Assembly (NCBI RefSeq): GCF_001278055.1 | Contig: NZ_CP010802.1 | Coordinates: 1,302,001 to 1,366,000, forward strand | Length of the DNA stretch: 64,000 nt | Source of the DNA: Desulfuromonas soudanensis | GTDB lineage: Bacteria; Desulfobacterota; Desulfuromonadia; Desulfuromonadales; WTL | Direction of reading: 5' to 3' | Shown here: positions 8,362 through 15,939 of the stretch, one piece after another | Position numbering within the stretch: position 1 is the stretch's first letter | How the letters are laid out: each line of letters opens with the position of its first letter | Translations under genes and position numbers: made by a program | Notes under the pieces: generated by a model | Database searches by the model: none | Seen by the model: only the letters and a program-made list of their open reading frames with translations | Told to the model about the DNA's origin: nothing

Positions 8362-8670
8362 ATGCAGGCCAAGGAACTGGCAAAGAAAATCAAGAGCAAC
8401 TCGGCGCCCTGCGTCATCGACGTGCGCAGTGGCTTCGAATTCCGCTCGGGGCATATCCCCGGGGCGCTCCATACCCCTGCCTGGCGGATTCTGCTGCGCC
8501 TCTCCCCCCTCCCCGGGGACAAAAAGACGTCGCTCGTGGTGACCTGCGAACACGGCCCCCGTGCCCAGATCGCCGTCTCCCTCCTGAAGCTGGCCGGATA
8601 TCCTGACATCGAGCTCCTTGATGGGCACATGGCAGGGTGGCGTCGCGGCGGACTTCCTCTGGAAAAATAA
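8362..8670 (+). CDS. Single-domain rhodanese
   Basis: 102 residues from ATG 8362, preceded by CAGGAGACAGG. Rhodanese landmarks: CVIDVRSGFEFRSGHIPGALHTP in the N-terminal half, the active-site loop TCEHGPRAQ (Cys followed by four residues and Arg) and LLDGHMAGWRRGGLPL at the end. Such proteins carry sulfane sulfur on the loop Cys for transfer or detoxification; no signal peptide, so cytosolic. Last gene of the 7.1-8.7 kb group, closed by a strong terminator. Confidence 0.92.
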   Translation: MQAKELAKKIKSNSAPCVIDVRSGFEFRSGHIPGALHTPAWRILLRLSPLPGDKKTSLVVTCEHGPRAQIAVSLLKLAGYPDIELLDGHMAGWRRGGLPLEK

Positions 8671-8709
8671 ACTGCGCTCAACCGGCAGCGATTCCGGGAG
8701 AGGGGAACA

Positions 8710-8755
8710 AAAAAGGGCAATGGCCGGAACACGCGTTCCGGCCATTGCCCTTTTT
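8710..8755. terminator. Bidirectional rho-independent terminator
   Basis: Perfect 16-bp stem (8715-8730 with 8735-8750), ACGC loop, flanked by five A on the left and five T on the right that extend the pairing. It lies between the plus-strand rhodanese and the minus-strand H-NOX gene and can end both transcripts. Confidence 0.93.
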
Positions 8756-8776
8756 GCATTCTCTTTCAAAGAGTCG

Positions 8777-9301
8777 TCAGGCCGGGAAGGTGATTTCCAG
8801 CTGGCTTTCGCTGAGCTTGCGGACGCGGAGATTTTCCCGGAAGTGTTTCCCCACCCCCTGGACGAGGCCGACCAGGTAGTCGATCATGCCGCGGCCGGAG
8901 CGGTACTCCATCAGCAGGGTGTTGTCGTCCTTCCACTTGTAGCCGAAGCGGGGGGGGCGCGCCGATTCGATGTTCATGGTCACGTTCTCGTGGATCTGAT
9001 CCATCTTCAGCAGCAGTTCCCGGGCGGTTTTGGAGCCGCGGAAGTAGGCCTTGTAGATCCTCTGGCAGAACTCGTTGACCCAGTAGTCGCCGAAGGCTTC
9101 GGAGGCCTGGCGTTTGCTGATGTTGAGCGTGGTGCAGGTGGCGTCGAAAATTTTCATGGCGACGCGGTCGTCGATGTCCTGGCTGGCGAGAAAACGGGTG
9201 TTGCCGGGCAACCCGGCGTTCACCAGGGTCGCCTCCCACTTGGGCTTGCCGTACCCTTCGCTGATCATGCTCTCGAGACAGTTGATGATGACGGCCTTCA
9301 C
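8777..9301 (-). CDS. H-NOX haem nitric-oxide/oxygen-binding sensor protein
   Basis: 174 residues, the size of a stand-alone H-NOX domain. Family markers: MKAVIINCLESMI start, YGKPKWEATLVNAGL, LNISKRQASEAFG, proximal haem ligand His104 in MDQIHENV, the conserved Pro in ARPPRFGY, and the YxSxR haem-propionate motif Tyr133-Ser135-Arg137. GTG start at 9301 has AAGGAGG seven bases upstream. H-NOX proteins bind NO (and CO, sometimes O2) and pass the signal to kinases, cyclases or chemoreceptors. No cognate kinase is adjacent; its divergent neighbour is a CO dehydrogenase gene, and a chemoreceptor follows that. The signalling partner is therefore unknown. Confidence 0.93.
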   Translation of the reverse strand: MKAVIINCLESMISEGYGKPKWEATLVNAGLPGNTRFLASQDIDDRVAMKIFDATCTTLNISKRQASEAFGDYWVNEFCQRIYKAYFRGSKTARELLLKMDQIHENVTMNIESARPPRFGYKWKDDNTLLMEYRSGRGMIDYLVGLVQGVGKHFRENLRVRKLSESQLEITFPA

Positions 9302-9445
9302 TGGGATACCTCCTTTGAGTGCGGTTGAAGAAATGTCGGAACTTTGCGGCGGTTTGTCCTGCGGCGGGAAGTAGACGGCTTGTGAAAGGAAAAAATCTTT
9401 TAAAATCAGTGGGGAAGAGAGTAACTCATCCTTTCCTTTGTGGGA

Positions 9446-9463
9446 CCTGTCATATCTTACAGG
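9446..9463. promoter_or_regulatory. Interrupted palindrome, candidate CRP/FNR-family operator between H-NOX and cooS
   Basis: CCTGTCATATCTTACAGG is an 18-bp dyad in the 290-base divergent region. The core TGTCA-N4-TTACA has the half-site spacing of FNR-type regulators; the CO sensor CooA uses a wider TGT-N10-ACA arrangement, so a CooA site is not supported. It lies about 130 bases before cooS. An AT-rich TTGTGA...AAAATCA stretch around 9390 might be a promoter. Confidence 0.4.
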
Positions 9464-9591
9464 GGCGGTAAGTATCCATTGTCGGCGATCATGGCCTGTG
9501 CTTTTCTGGCCGAGGGAAATGATGACGGGTGGAGGACCGGACGTCCTTTGCGGCCGACTTTTTCCCGGAGACGCAGCAAAGGAGCCTTATC

Positions 9592-11538
9592 ATGAGCAAA
9601 CTCGAGGATGTTCGAAGTGTCGATCCCGCCGCCCTGGCCATGCTGGCCGTGGCGGACCGGGAGGGGTACGAAACCGTCTGGGACCGCTTGAAGCAGCAGC
9701 AGCCCCAGTGCCGCATGGGGCAGACGGGGGTCTGCTGCCGGATCTGTTCCATGGGCCCCTGCCGGATCAATCCCTCGGGGAAGAAGCCCGACCGGGGGGT
9801 GTGCGGGGCCGATGCCGACACCATCGTCGCCCGCAACCTCATCCGGATGATCGCCGCCGGCGCCTCGTCCCATTCGGATCACGGCCGCAAGCCGGCCATC
9901 CTCCTCCGGGAGATCGCCGCCGGGCACAACGCCGACTACGGGATCAAGGATCCGGAGAAACTCCTGGCCGTCGCCGCCCGGCTCGGCATCGCCGTCGAGG
10001 GGCTCAGCCTCCTGGAGGTGGCCGGGGAGGTGGCCGAGGTCTCCCTTGAGTGCTTCGGCAAACAGGACGGCGAGCCGATCCGCTTTCTCCAGCGCTACAT
10101 GCCGGCCCGCCGCCAGGAGCGCTTCCAAAGGCTCGAAACGGAAATTGCCGCCTCTACCGGGAGGCGCCCGGGGTTCCTGCCGCGGAGCATCGACCGGGAG
10201 CCGGTGGATGTGCTGCACCGCACCACCTTCGGCACCGACCACGATCCCCTCTCGCTGTTGATCCAGGGGGTGCGCTGCGCCCTGGCCGACGGCTGGGGCG
10301 GTTCGATGATCGCCACCGAGCTCCAGGATGTCCTATTCGGCACGCCGCGGGCCAAGGCGGCCCAGGCCAACCTGGGGGTGATCGACGCCGACTATGTCAA
10401 TATCCTCGTCCACGGCCACGAGCCGATCTTTTCCGAAAAACTCATCGACTGCTCCCTCGGGGAAGAGATGCAGGCGGTCGCCCGGGAGCACGGCGCCAAG
10501 GGGGTCAAGGTCATCGGCATGTGCTGCACCGTCAACGAGGTCCTGATGCGCAAGGGGGTGGCGGTGGCGGGGAATCACCTGCACCAGGAACTGGCGGTGA
10601 TGACCGGCGCCATCGAGGCGGTGGTGGTCGACGTCCAGTGCATCCTGCCGTCGATGGTCAACCTCACCCGTTGTTTTCACACCCGTTTCATCACCACCAG
10701 CGACCAGGCGATGTTTCCCGGGGCGATCCATATCCAGTACGACGAGCAGAACGCCCGCCGGGTTTCCGAAGAGGTGGTGCGCACCGCCATCGCCGCCTTT
10801 TCCGACCGCAACCCCGCCAAGGTCTCCATTCCCCAGGAGGTGATGGAGGCGCGGGTCGGCTACGGCGTCGAGGAGCTCTCCCGTCACCTCGGGGGGGATC
10901 TGCACCCCCTGGCCGTGGCCCTGGCCGACGGCACCATCCGGGGGATCGTCGGCATCGTCGGCTGCAACAATCCCAAAATCACCCAGGACTACCTCCACGT
11001 CGGTCTGGCCCGGGAACTGATCCGGGAGGGGGTCCTGGTTGTCGGCACCGGCTGCTCGGCCATCGCCGTGGCCAAGGCCGGCCTGATGGGGCTGGAGGTG
11101 GCCGACCAGGCCGCTGCCGGGCTGCGCGACTTCTGCCGACGCCACAACCTCCCGCCGGTGCTGCACATGGGATCCTGCGTCGACTGTTCGCGGCTGCTGG
11201 TCCTCTTCAGCGACCTGGCCGAGCGCCTCGATCTCGACGTTTCGGAGCTGCCGGTGGTCGGTTCGGCGCCGGAGTGGACCACGGAGAAGGCCCTGACGAT
11301 CGGCACCTATTTCGCCGCTTCCGGGGTTCCCGTGCATCTCGGCCATATGCCGCCCATTGCCGGGAGCTCCACCGTCACCCGGATCCTCACCGAGGATCTG
11401 CGGGGACTTCTCGGCGGGTACTTTTTTGTCGAGGGGGAGCTGCTGCCGGCCACGGCGGCCATCCTCGCCGTTCTCGATGAGCGCCGGGCCCGGTTTCTGT
11501 CCAAAGAGGAGGATCTCCCGGCGGATCTGGCGAGTTAG
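9592..11538 (+). CDS. cooS: Ni-Fe carbon monoxide dehydrogenase catalytic subunit CooS
   Basis: 648 residues from ATG 9592, with AAGGAG eight bases upstream. Catalyses CO + H2O to CO2 + 2e- + 2H+ on a Ni-Fe-S C-cluster. D/B-cluster cysteines are in place: Cys40, 48, 49, 52, 57 and 71 (CRMGQTGVCCRICSMGPC ... CG). C-cluster ligand positions are visible as HGH (274-276), MCC (311-312), VQC350, GC458NNPK, GTGC488 and GSC529. This is the monofunctional CooS/anaerobic CODH type, not the acetyl-CoA synthase-linked CdhA. No cooF ferredoxin, cooC/cooJ nickel chaperone, CooA or hydrogenase gene lies beside it, so electron partner and maturation factors must be elsewhere. The gene stands alone, with divergent H-NOX upstream. 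Confidence 0.96.
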   Translation: MSKLEDVRSVDPAALAMLAVADREGYETVWDRLKQQQPQCRMGQTGVCCRICSMGPCRINPSGKKPDRGVCGADADTIVARNLIRMIAAGASSHSDHGRKPAILLREIAAGHNADYGIKDPEKLLAVAARLGIAVEGLSLLEVAGEVAEVSLECFGKQDGEPIRFLQRYMPARRQERFQRLETEIAASTGRRPGFLPRSIDREPVDVLHRTTFGTDHDPLSLLIQGVRCALADGWGGSMIATELQDVLFGTPRAKAAQANLGVIDADYVNILVHGHEPIFSEKLIDCSLGEEMQAVAREHGAKGVKVIGMCCTVNEVLMRKGVAVAGNHLHQELAVMTGAIEAVVVDVQCILPSMVNLTRCFHTRFITTSDQAMFPGAIHIQYDEQNARRVSEEVVRTAIAAFSDRNPAKVSIPQEVMEARVGYGVEELSRHLGGDLHPLAVALADGTIRGIVGIVGCNNPKITQDYLHVGLARELIREGVLVVGTGCSAIAVAKAGLMGLEVADQAAAGLRDFCRRHNLPPVLHMGSCVDCSRLLVLFSDLAERLDLDVSELPVVGSAPEWTTEKALTIGTYFAASGVPVHLGHMPPIAGSSTVTRILTEDLRGLLGGYFFVEGELLPATAAILAVLDERRARFLSKEEDLPADLAS

Positions 11539-11757
11539 AGGGGAAAGTGACCAATTTTGACCACCCCCGGGGAAAGAGAGGGAAACCTGGCCCTTCATCC
11601 GCTGAAAGAAAAGCCCAAGGGTCCGTATTTGCGGGTTTTTATGGTTTGATTAAAATAATGTGGACGGCCGACATTTGGGATTATTTTTTGCAAGTCTTGC
11701 GGCACTCCGGCCGGGATGCCCCCCGGTCCGCAACGGATTATTTCTAGGAGTTGTTTC

Positions 11758-13875
11758 ATGTCATTCCAGTGGAAAATGATCGGCATCGTCGTCTCAGCGG
11801 CTCTCCTTCCGCTCCTGGTGGTTCTGGCCCTGACCACCCACTATTCCATGAAGGCCCAGGAGGAAACGGTCGCCGCCGCCGAGCGGATGGTAGACGCCGA
11901 TCTCGAGCATACGATTGCCGGACTTCTGCGCCTGGCCGACGCCAATCAGGCCGCCCTGAAAGAGCAGCGCCAGGCGGCGGTAAGGAACTATCTCCGTTCC
12001 CTGGCCGACAGTCTCTACCAGAGGGTCGAGGCGATTCACCGCCGCGAATCGGGGGGCGCGGCGCAGGAGGCGATTCGGCGCGAAATCCTCTCTCCCCGCA
12101 TCGGCGGCAGCGGCTATGCCTTCGGCCTGAACAGCCAGGGGGTGTTGACGGTTCATCCGAAGAGTGAAGGAACGTCCCTGGCAGGGGAGGCGCACATCGA
12201 TGAAATGCGGGACAAGAAGGAAGGGTTCATCACCTATCACAGTGTCACCGCCGGGCGTGACAAGGCCGTCTACTACCGCTATTTCCAACCCCTCGACCTG
12301 ATCATTGCCCCGGGGGTCTTCGTCGACGAACTGGAGAGCCTCTACGATCTCCAGGGGGAGGCGGCGGCCTTTTCGCGGTTTGTCAACGGCCTGCAGCAGC
12401 TGCGCATCGGCGAACTGGGATATATCTGGGCTGTTTCCGTCGCCGACGGCCGGTCCGAGGGCTTTGCCGCCAGTCCGACGGGAGCAGGCGGGAAGGCCCT
12501 TCCCCTTCCCGAGGAGGACAGCGGCGGCACTCCCTTTCTGCAGCCCCTCGTCGATCGGGCCCTGTCTCTTCCTCAAGGGGAATACGGCGAATTGTGGCTC
12601 GATCTGGTCAATCCCCTGGACGGCCAAAAGCATCGCATGATGTATCGCTTCACCTATTACCCCCCCCTGAATTGGGTCATCGGCGCCGCCGTTGCCGAGG
12701 AGGAGGTTCTCGGCGCCGCGACCCGGGTCGGTGCGTCCTTCAGCGCCATGGAGAAGTCGATCCTCACCGGCTCGGCGGTGCTGGCTCTTCTGGCCTGTCT
12801 TGCCGCCTCCCTCTTCGCCAGGACTCTGAGCCGCCCGGTGCAGCAGGTGGCGGCGGTGGTCAAGAGGGTGGCCAAGGGCGATTTTACCTGCCGGCTCAAC
12901 CTGCAGCGGCGGGATGAAATCGGCCAGCTTGCAACGGCGCTCGACGGCATGTCGGAGCATTTGCATCGCACCGCCGAACTGGCCGAGGAGATCGCCCGGG
13001 GGAATCTGGCGGTGACGGTGGTGAGGGCGTCGGAGGAGGATCAGCTCGGGCTGGCCCTCGGCAACATGGTGGGGACGCTCAATAACGTTATCGGCGAGGT
13101 GAAGGGGGCGATGGAAAACGTCACCTCGGGAAGCCGGGCCCTCAACGACGCTTCGCAGGAGATGTCCCAGGGGGCCACCGAGCAGGCGGCGGCGGCCGAG
13201 GAGGCGGCGGCCTCCATCGAGCAGATGGAGGCAAACATCCGCCAGAATGCCGAAAATGCCCGGAAGACCGAGCAGCTCGCCGTCAAGGCCGCCGGGGACG
13301 CCGAGGCGAGCCTGGAGGCGGTGGGCGACACCATGACGGCGATGAAGCAGATCGCCGAAAAGATCATGATCGTCGAGGAGATCTCCCGGCAGACCAACCT
13401 CCTGGCCCTCAACGCCGCCATCGAGGCGGCGCGGGCCGGGGAGCACGGCCGGGGATTTTCGGTCGTTGCCGCCGAGGTGCGCAAGCTGGCCGAGCGCAGC
13501 CAGCTGGCGGCGGTGGAAATCAACGGGCTGTCGATCTCGAGCGTCGATGTGGCGGCCAGGGCCGGCCTGATGCTCGAAGCGATGGTTCCCGACATTCAGA
13601 AGACCGCGGAACTGGTGCAGGAGATCGCCGCCGGCAGCAGGGAACAGACGATGGGGGCCGGGCAGATCGGCAAGGCCATCGGGCAGCTCGACCTGGTCAT
13701 CCAGCAGAATGCCACCGTCGCCGAAGAACTGGCGGCCACCTCGGAAGAACTCTCCAGCCAGTCGATGCAGCTCCTCGAAACGATGACCTTCTTCTCCACC
13801 GGAGACCTCGTTGAGGCCCCCGAAACACCCCGGACGCGTCCGGGGGGACAGTCCTTGCAGATCGCAGGCTCCTAA
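11758..13875 (+). CDS. Methyl-accepting chemotaxis protein with periplasmic Cache-type sensor
   Basis: 705 residues from ATG 11758 (TAGGAG seven bases upstream). Layout: N-terminal TM helix (about 7-27); a long periplasmic part with two Cache-like modules ([19 protein letters not shown] and [23 protein letters not shown], each followed by a [17 protein letters not shown]- or [12 protein letters not shown]-type strand); TM2 (about 333-355); HAMP (about 356-408); and a signalling domain whose tip reads [41 protein letters not shown]. It should report a small-molecule ligand to the CheA/CheW array. Ligand unknown. It follows cooS after 219 bases and has its own terminator; no che genes are nearby. 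Confidence 0.94.
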   Translation: MSFQWKMIGIVVSAALLPLLVVLALTTHYSMKAQEETVAAAERMVDADLEHTIAGLLRLADANQAALKEQRQAAVRNYLRSLADSLYQRVEAIHRRESGGAAQEAIRREILSPRIGGSGYAFGLNSQGVLTVHPKSEGTSLAGEAHIDEMRDKKEGFITYHSVTAGRDKAVYYRYFQPLDLIIAPGVFVDELESLYDLQGEAAAFSRFVNGLQQLRIGELGYIWAVSVADGRSEGFAASPTGAGGKALPLPEEDSGGTPFLQPLVDRALSLPQGEYGELWLDLVNPLDGQKHRMMYRFTYYPPLNWVIGAAVAEEEVLGAATRVGASFSAMEKSILTGSAVLALLACLAASLFARTLSRPVQQVAAVVKRVAKGDFTCRLNLQRRDEIGQLATALDGMSEHLHRTAELAEEIARGNLAVTVVRASEEDQLGLALGNMVGTLNNVIGEVKGAMENVTSGSRALNDASQEMSQGATEQAAAAEEAAASIEQMEANIRQNAENARKTEQLAVKAAGDAEASLEAVGDTMTAMKQIAEKIMIVEEISRQTNLLALNAAIEAARAGEHGRGFSVVAAEVRKLAERSQLAAVEINGLSISSVDVAARAGLMLEAMVPDIQKTAELVQEIAAGSREQTMGAGQIGKAIGQLDLVIQQNATVAEELAATSEELSSQSMQLLETMTFFSTGDLVEAPETPRTRPGGQSLQIAGS

Positions 13876-13880
13876 CGTCA

Positions 13881-13909
13881 AAGGGACCGCCCCTCCGTGG
13901 CGGTCCCTT
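13881..13909 (+). terminator. Terminator hairpin after the chemoreceptor gene
   Basis: Perfect 11-bp stem (13881-13891 with 13899-13909) and seven-base loop, five bases after the stop codon. A pyrimidine-rich tract rather than a pure T run follows. It also lies downstream of the converging rubrerythrin gene. Confidence 0.75.
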
Positions 13910-13928
13910 CTCCCTTCTCCCTTCTCCC
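13908..13928. repeat. Three tandem copies of a 7-base pyrimidine unit
   Basis: TTCTCCC occurs three times head to tail immediately after the terminator stem, between two converging genes. It is non-coding and short; no function is evident. Confidence 0.8.
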
Positions 13929-13932
13929 TGTT

Positions 13933-14424
13933 CTATTCCCGCACGTAGGTGTCGATATCGGTCTCGTGCACCATCGCCATCATATGGGCGTATTCCGATT
14001 CGACGATCTGGTAGTGGCGGTCTTCGTCCCGCGCCAGCTTCTCATAAACCGTCCTGATTTCGGGGTCGTTGCAGGCCGCGGCGAGACTGCGGTAGGTATC
14101 GCGGTTCTCTTCTTCGAGGCGCATCGCCAGTTCCATGACCCTGCGGCTGGCAATCTCCGGGTCGAGCCCCGTTTCGAGGGCCTTGATCAGGGGGGACTCG
14201 ATGTGGGGGGGGAGGGCGAGAAAGGAGCGGACATCGCCGATCTCTTCTCCGCTGTAACGGGAAAAGAGACTTTCGATGTGTCCCTGCTCTTCTGCGATGA
14301 GGGTTTCCAGAGCCCTCCGCGACCGTTCCCTGGTCACTCGGGAGGCCGCTTCGCGGTAAAAATCGAGTCCCTCCTTTTCGTGGAGCAGGCACTCCTTGAG
14401 GATCTCCTGGGTCTGTTTCTTCAT
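13933..14424 (-). CDS. Rubrerythrin-like ferritin-fold diiron protein
   Basis: 163 residues forming a four-helix ferritin-like bundle. Iron-ligand motifs: HEKEGLDFYREAA (about 15-27), EEQGHIE (about 45-51), MRLEEENRDTYR (about 100-111) and DEDRHYQI (about 132-139). There is no C-terminal rubredoxin domain, so it belongs to the erythrin-only group. Relatives reduce peroxide or bind iron in anaerobes. A start at 14424 has AAGGAG upstream. Monocistronic, convergent with the chemoreceptor and divergent from the TPR gene. Confidence 0.87.
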   Translation of the reverse strand: MKKQTQEILKECLLHEKEGLDFYREAASRVTRERSRRALETLIAEEQGHIESLFSRYSGEEIGDVRSFLALPPHIESPLIKALETGLDPEIASRRVMELAMRLEEENRDTYRSLAAACNDPEIRTVYEKLARDEDRHYQIVESEYAHMMAMVHETDIDTYVRE

Positions 14425-14611
14425 GGCTGTCTCCTTTTCTGCCGCGCGTGTTATTCTGATAACAAGCCGCCCCTGCCTTGTCCTGTAGTCCCGGTTCCCC
14501 TGGGGTTGGTTCCCTTAAATTGTAACCGCGAAATTTCGTTTGTCCCGGGGCGGTTCGGCGCCCCTCTTGGGCCGCAGGAGGCAAGAAACGAGTGCATCCC
14601 TTGATCGGGTC

Positions 14612-14620
14612 TGCTATAGT
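14612..14620 (+). promoter_or_regulatory. Extended -10 promoter for the TPR protein gene
   Basis: TGC followed by TATAGT (14615-14620) is an extended -10 element, 52 bases before the TPR start. No convincing -35 is seen at the usual distance. The rest of the 247-base divergent region shows nothing else I can name. Confidence 0.45.
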
Positions 14621-14671
14621 ACCCCGTTCTGCCCCCGGGGGCGATCCATCATCAATTGATCCGGAGCCGCA

Positions 14672-15919
14672 ATGGACGAGGAATTCGAAGAATATCTGGA
14701 AGAAGAGGACGATGAAACCCTGGAGATGGCGCAATTCGCCCTCGACCGGGGAGACGACCTGACCGCCCTCGATCTGGCCGAGGAGTATCTCGAGAGTCAT
14801 CCCCTCGACGTGGAGGCTCTCAATATCTGTGCCGTAGCCGCCTCCAATCTCGACGACAACCCCAAGGCCCTGGCTCTCTATCAGAAAGCCCTGCGTCTCG
14901 ATCCGAAAAACGGCGCCATCCACCACAACTACGGAGTCCTCCTCGATCGCATCGAGGCGTATGAGGAGGCCCTGGTACATTTCCGCCGCAGCCTCGAACT
15001 GCAGCCGGATTTCCCCGAGGCCTACATCAACATGGGGAACGCCCTCGATGAACTGGGGCGGATCGAAGAGGCGTTGCAGATGTACGACCAGGCCCTGCGG
15101 CGGATGCCCGATGCTCCGGACGTCTACTACAACAAGGGGTATGCCCTCAACCGGCTCGGCCGCTTCGAAGAGGCGGTCGGCAGTTTTCATAAGGCCCTCG
15201 AGATTAACCCTTCCGATCCCGCTTCCCTCAACGGCCTCGGCTTCGCCCTCGGCGGTCTCGGCCGCGACGAGGAGGCGGTGGCCACCTACCGCAAGGCGAT
15301 GGCCAAGGACGACAAGATTCCGACCTATCACTACAATTGCGCCCTCTCCCTGGCCCGTCTCCATCGCCCTGATGAGGCGCTGCAGGAATTTTCCGCCGCG
15401 CTGGCCATCGATCCCGAGTTTTACGAGGCCTATATCGAACGAGCGAACCTCTTCACCGACCTCGGCCGTTTTGCCGATGCCCTGGAGTCGCTCGACGCCG
15501 CCGAAAAGCTCGAACCCGAGAGTCCCGAGCCCCCCTTCTACCGCGGGGTGATACTGGAAAAACTCGGCGATCCGGCGGGGGCTCTGGTGGCTCTGGACGA
15601 AAGTCTGAGCCGCGATCCCGAGTCGATCTACACCCTGAACAACAAGGGGAACGTCCTTATGGACCTCGGCCGGCTGGACGAGGCGCTCTCCTGTTTCGAT
15701 GCCATTATCGAGCGGACTGCCGCTTACCCTCTGGCCTACTACAACCGCGCCTGCGTCTTCGCCCGGCGCGGCAAGGTGCAGGAGGCGGTGCGGGAGCTGG
15801 CGAAGGCTTCGGCCCAGGAGGCGCAGTTTCTCGCCGATGCCCTGCAGGACCCTGATTTTGAAGGGATTCGCGACAAGGCCTCATTTGTGCGGCTGCTCAA
15901 TCGCAGGAAGGCCGGATAG
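14672..15919 (+). CDS. Tetratricopeptide-repeat protein
   Basis: 415 residues. After a very acidic N-terminus (DEEFEEYLEEEDDE) come about ten 34-residue TPR units, e.g. ALALYQKALRLDPKNGAIHHNYGVLL, EALQMYDQALRRMPDAPDVYYNKGYAL and EALSCFDAIIERTAAYPLAYYNRACVF. There is no signal peptide, so it is presumably a cytosolic scaffold. It precedes copA by 20 bases, probably cotranscribed, but no specific link to copper is evident. Confidence 0.88.
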   Translation: MDEEFEEYLEEEDDETLEMAQFALDRGDDLTALDLAEEYLESHPLDVEALNICAVAASNLDDNPKALALYQKALRLDPKNGAIHHNYGVLLDRIEAYEEALVHFRRSLELQPDFPEAYINMGNALDELGRIEEALQMYDQALRRMPDAPDVYYNKGYALNRLGRFEEAVGSFHKALEINPSDPASLNGLGFALGGLGRDEEAVATYRKAMAKDDKIPTYHYNCALSLARLHRPDEALQEFSAALAIDPEFYEAYIERANLFTDLGRFADALESLDAAEKLEPESPEPPFYRGVILEKLGDPAGALVALDESLSRDPESIYTLNNKGNVLMDLGRLDEALSCFDAIIERTAAYPLAYYNRACVFARRGKVQEAVRELAKASAQEAQFLADALQDPDFEGIRDKASFVRLLNRRKAG

Positions 15920-15939
15920 CCGGATCGAAGGATCTGACC

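Noticed and set aside
9446-9463. CooA (CO-sensor) binding site
   Set aside because: The dyad has TGT-N8-ACA spacing, while CooA sites have TGT-N10-ACA; no cooA gene is nearby.
11653-11684. Possible flagellar/chemotaxis sigma-28 promoter (TAAA ... GCCGACAT) before the chemoreceptor gene
   Set aside because: The spacing between TAAA and GCCG is about 12 bases rather than the roughly 15 needed, and the -10 is degenerate.
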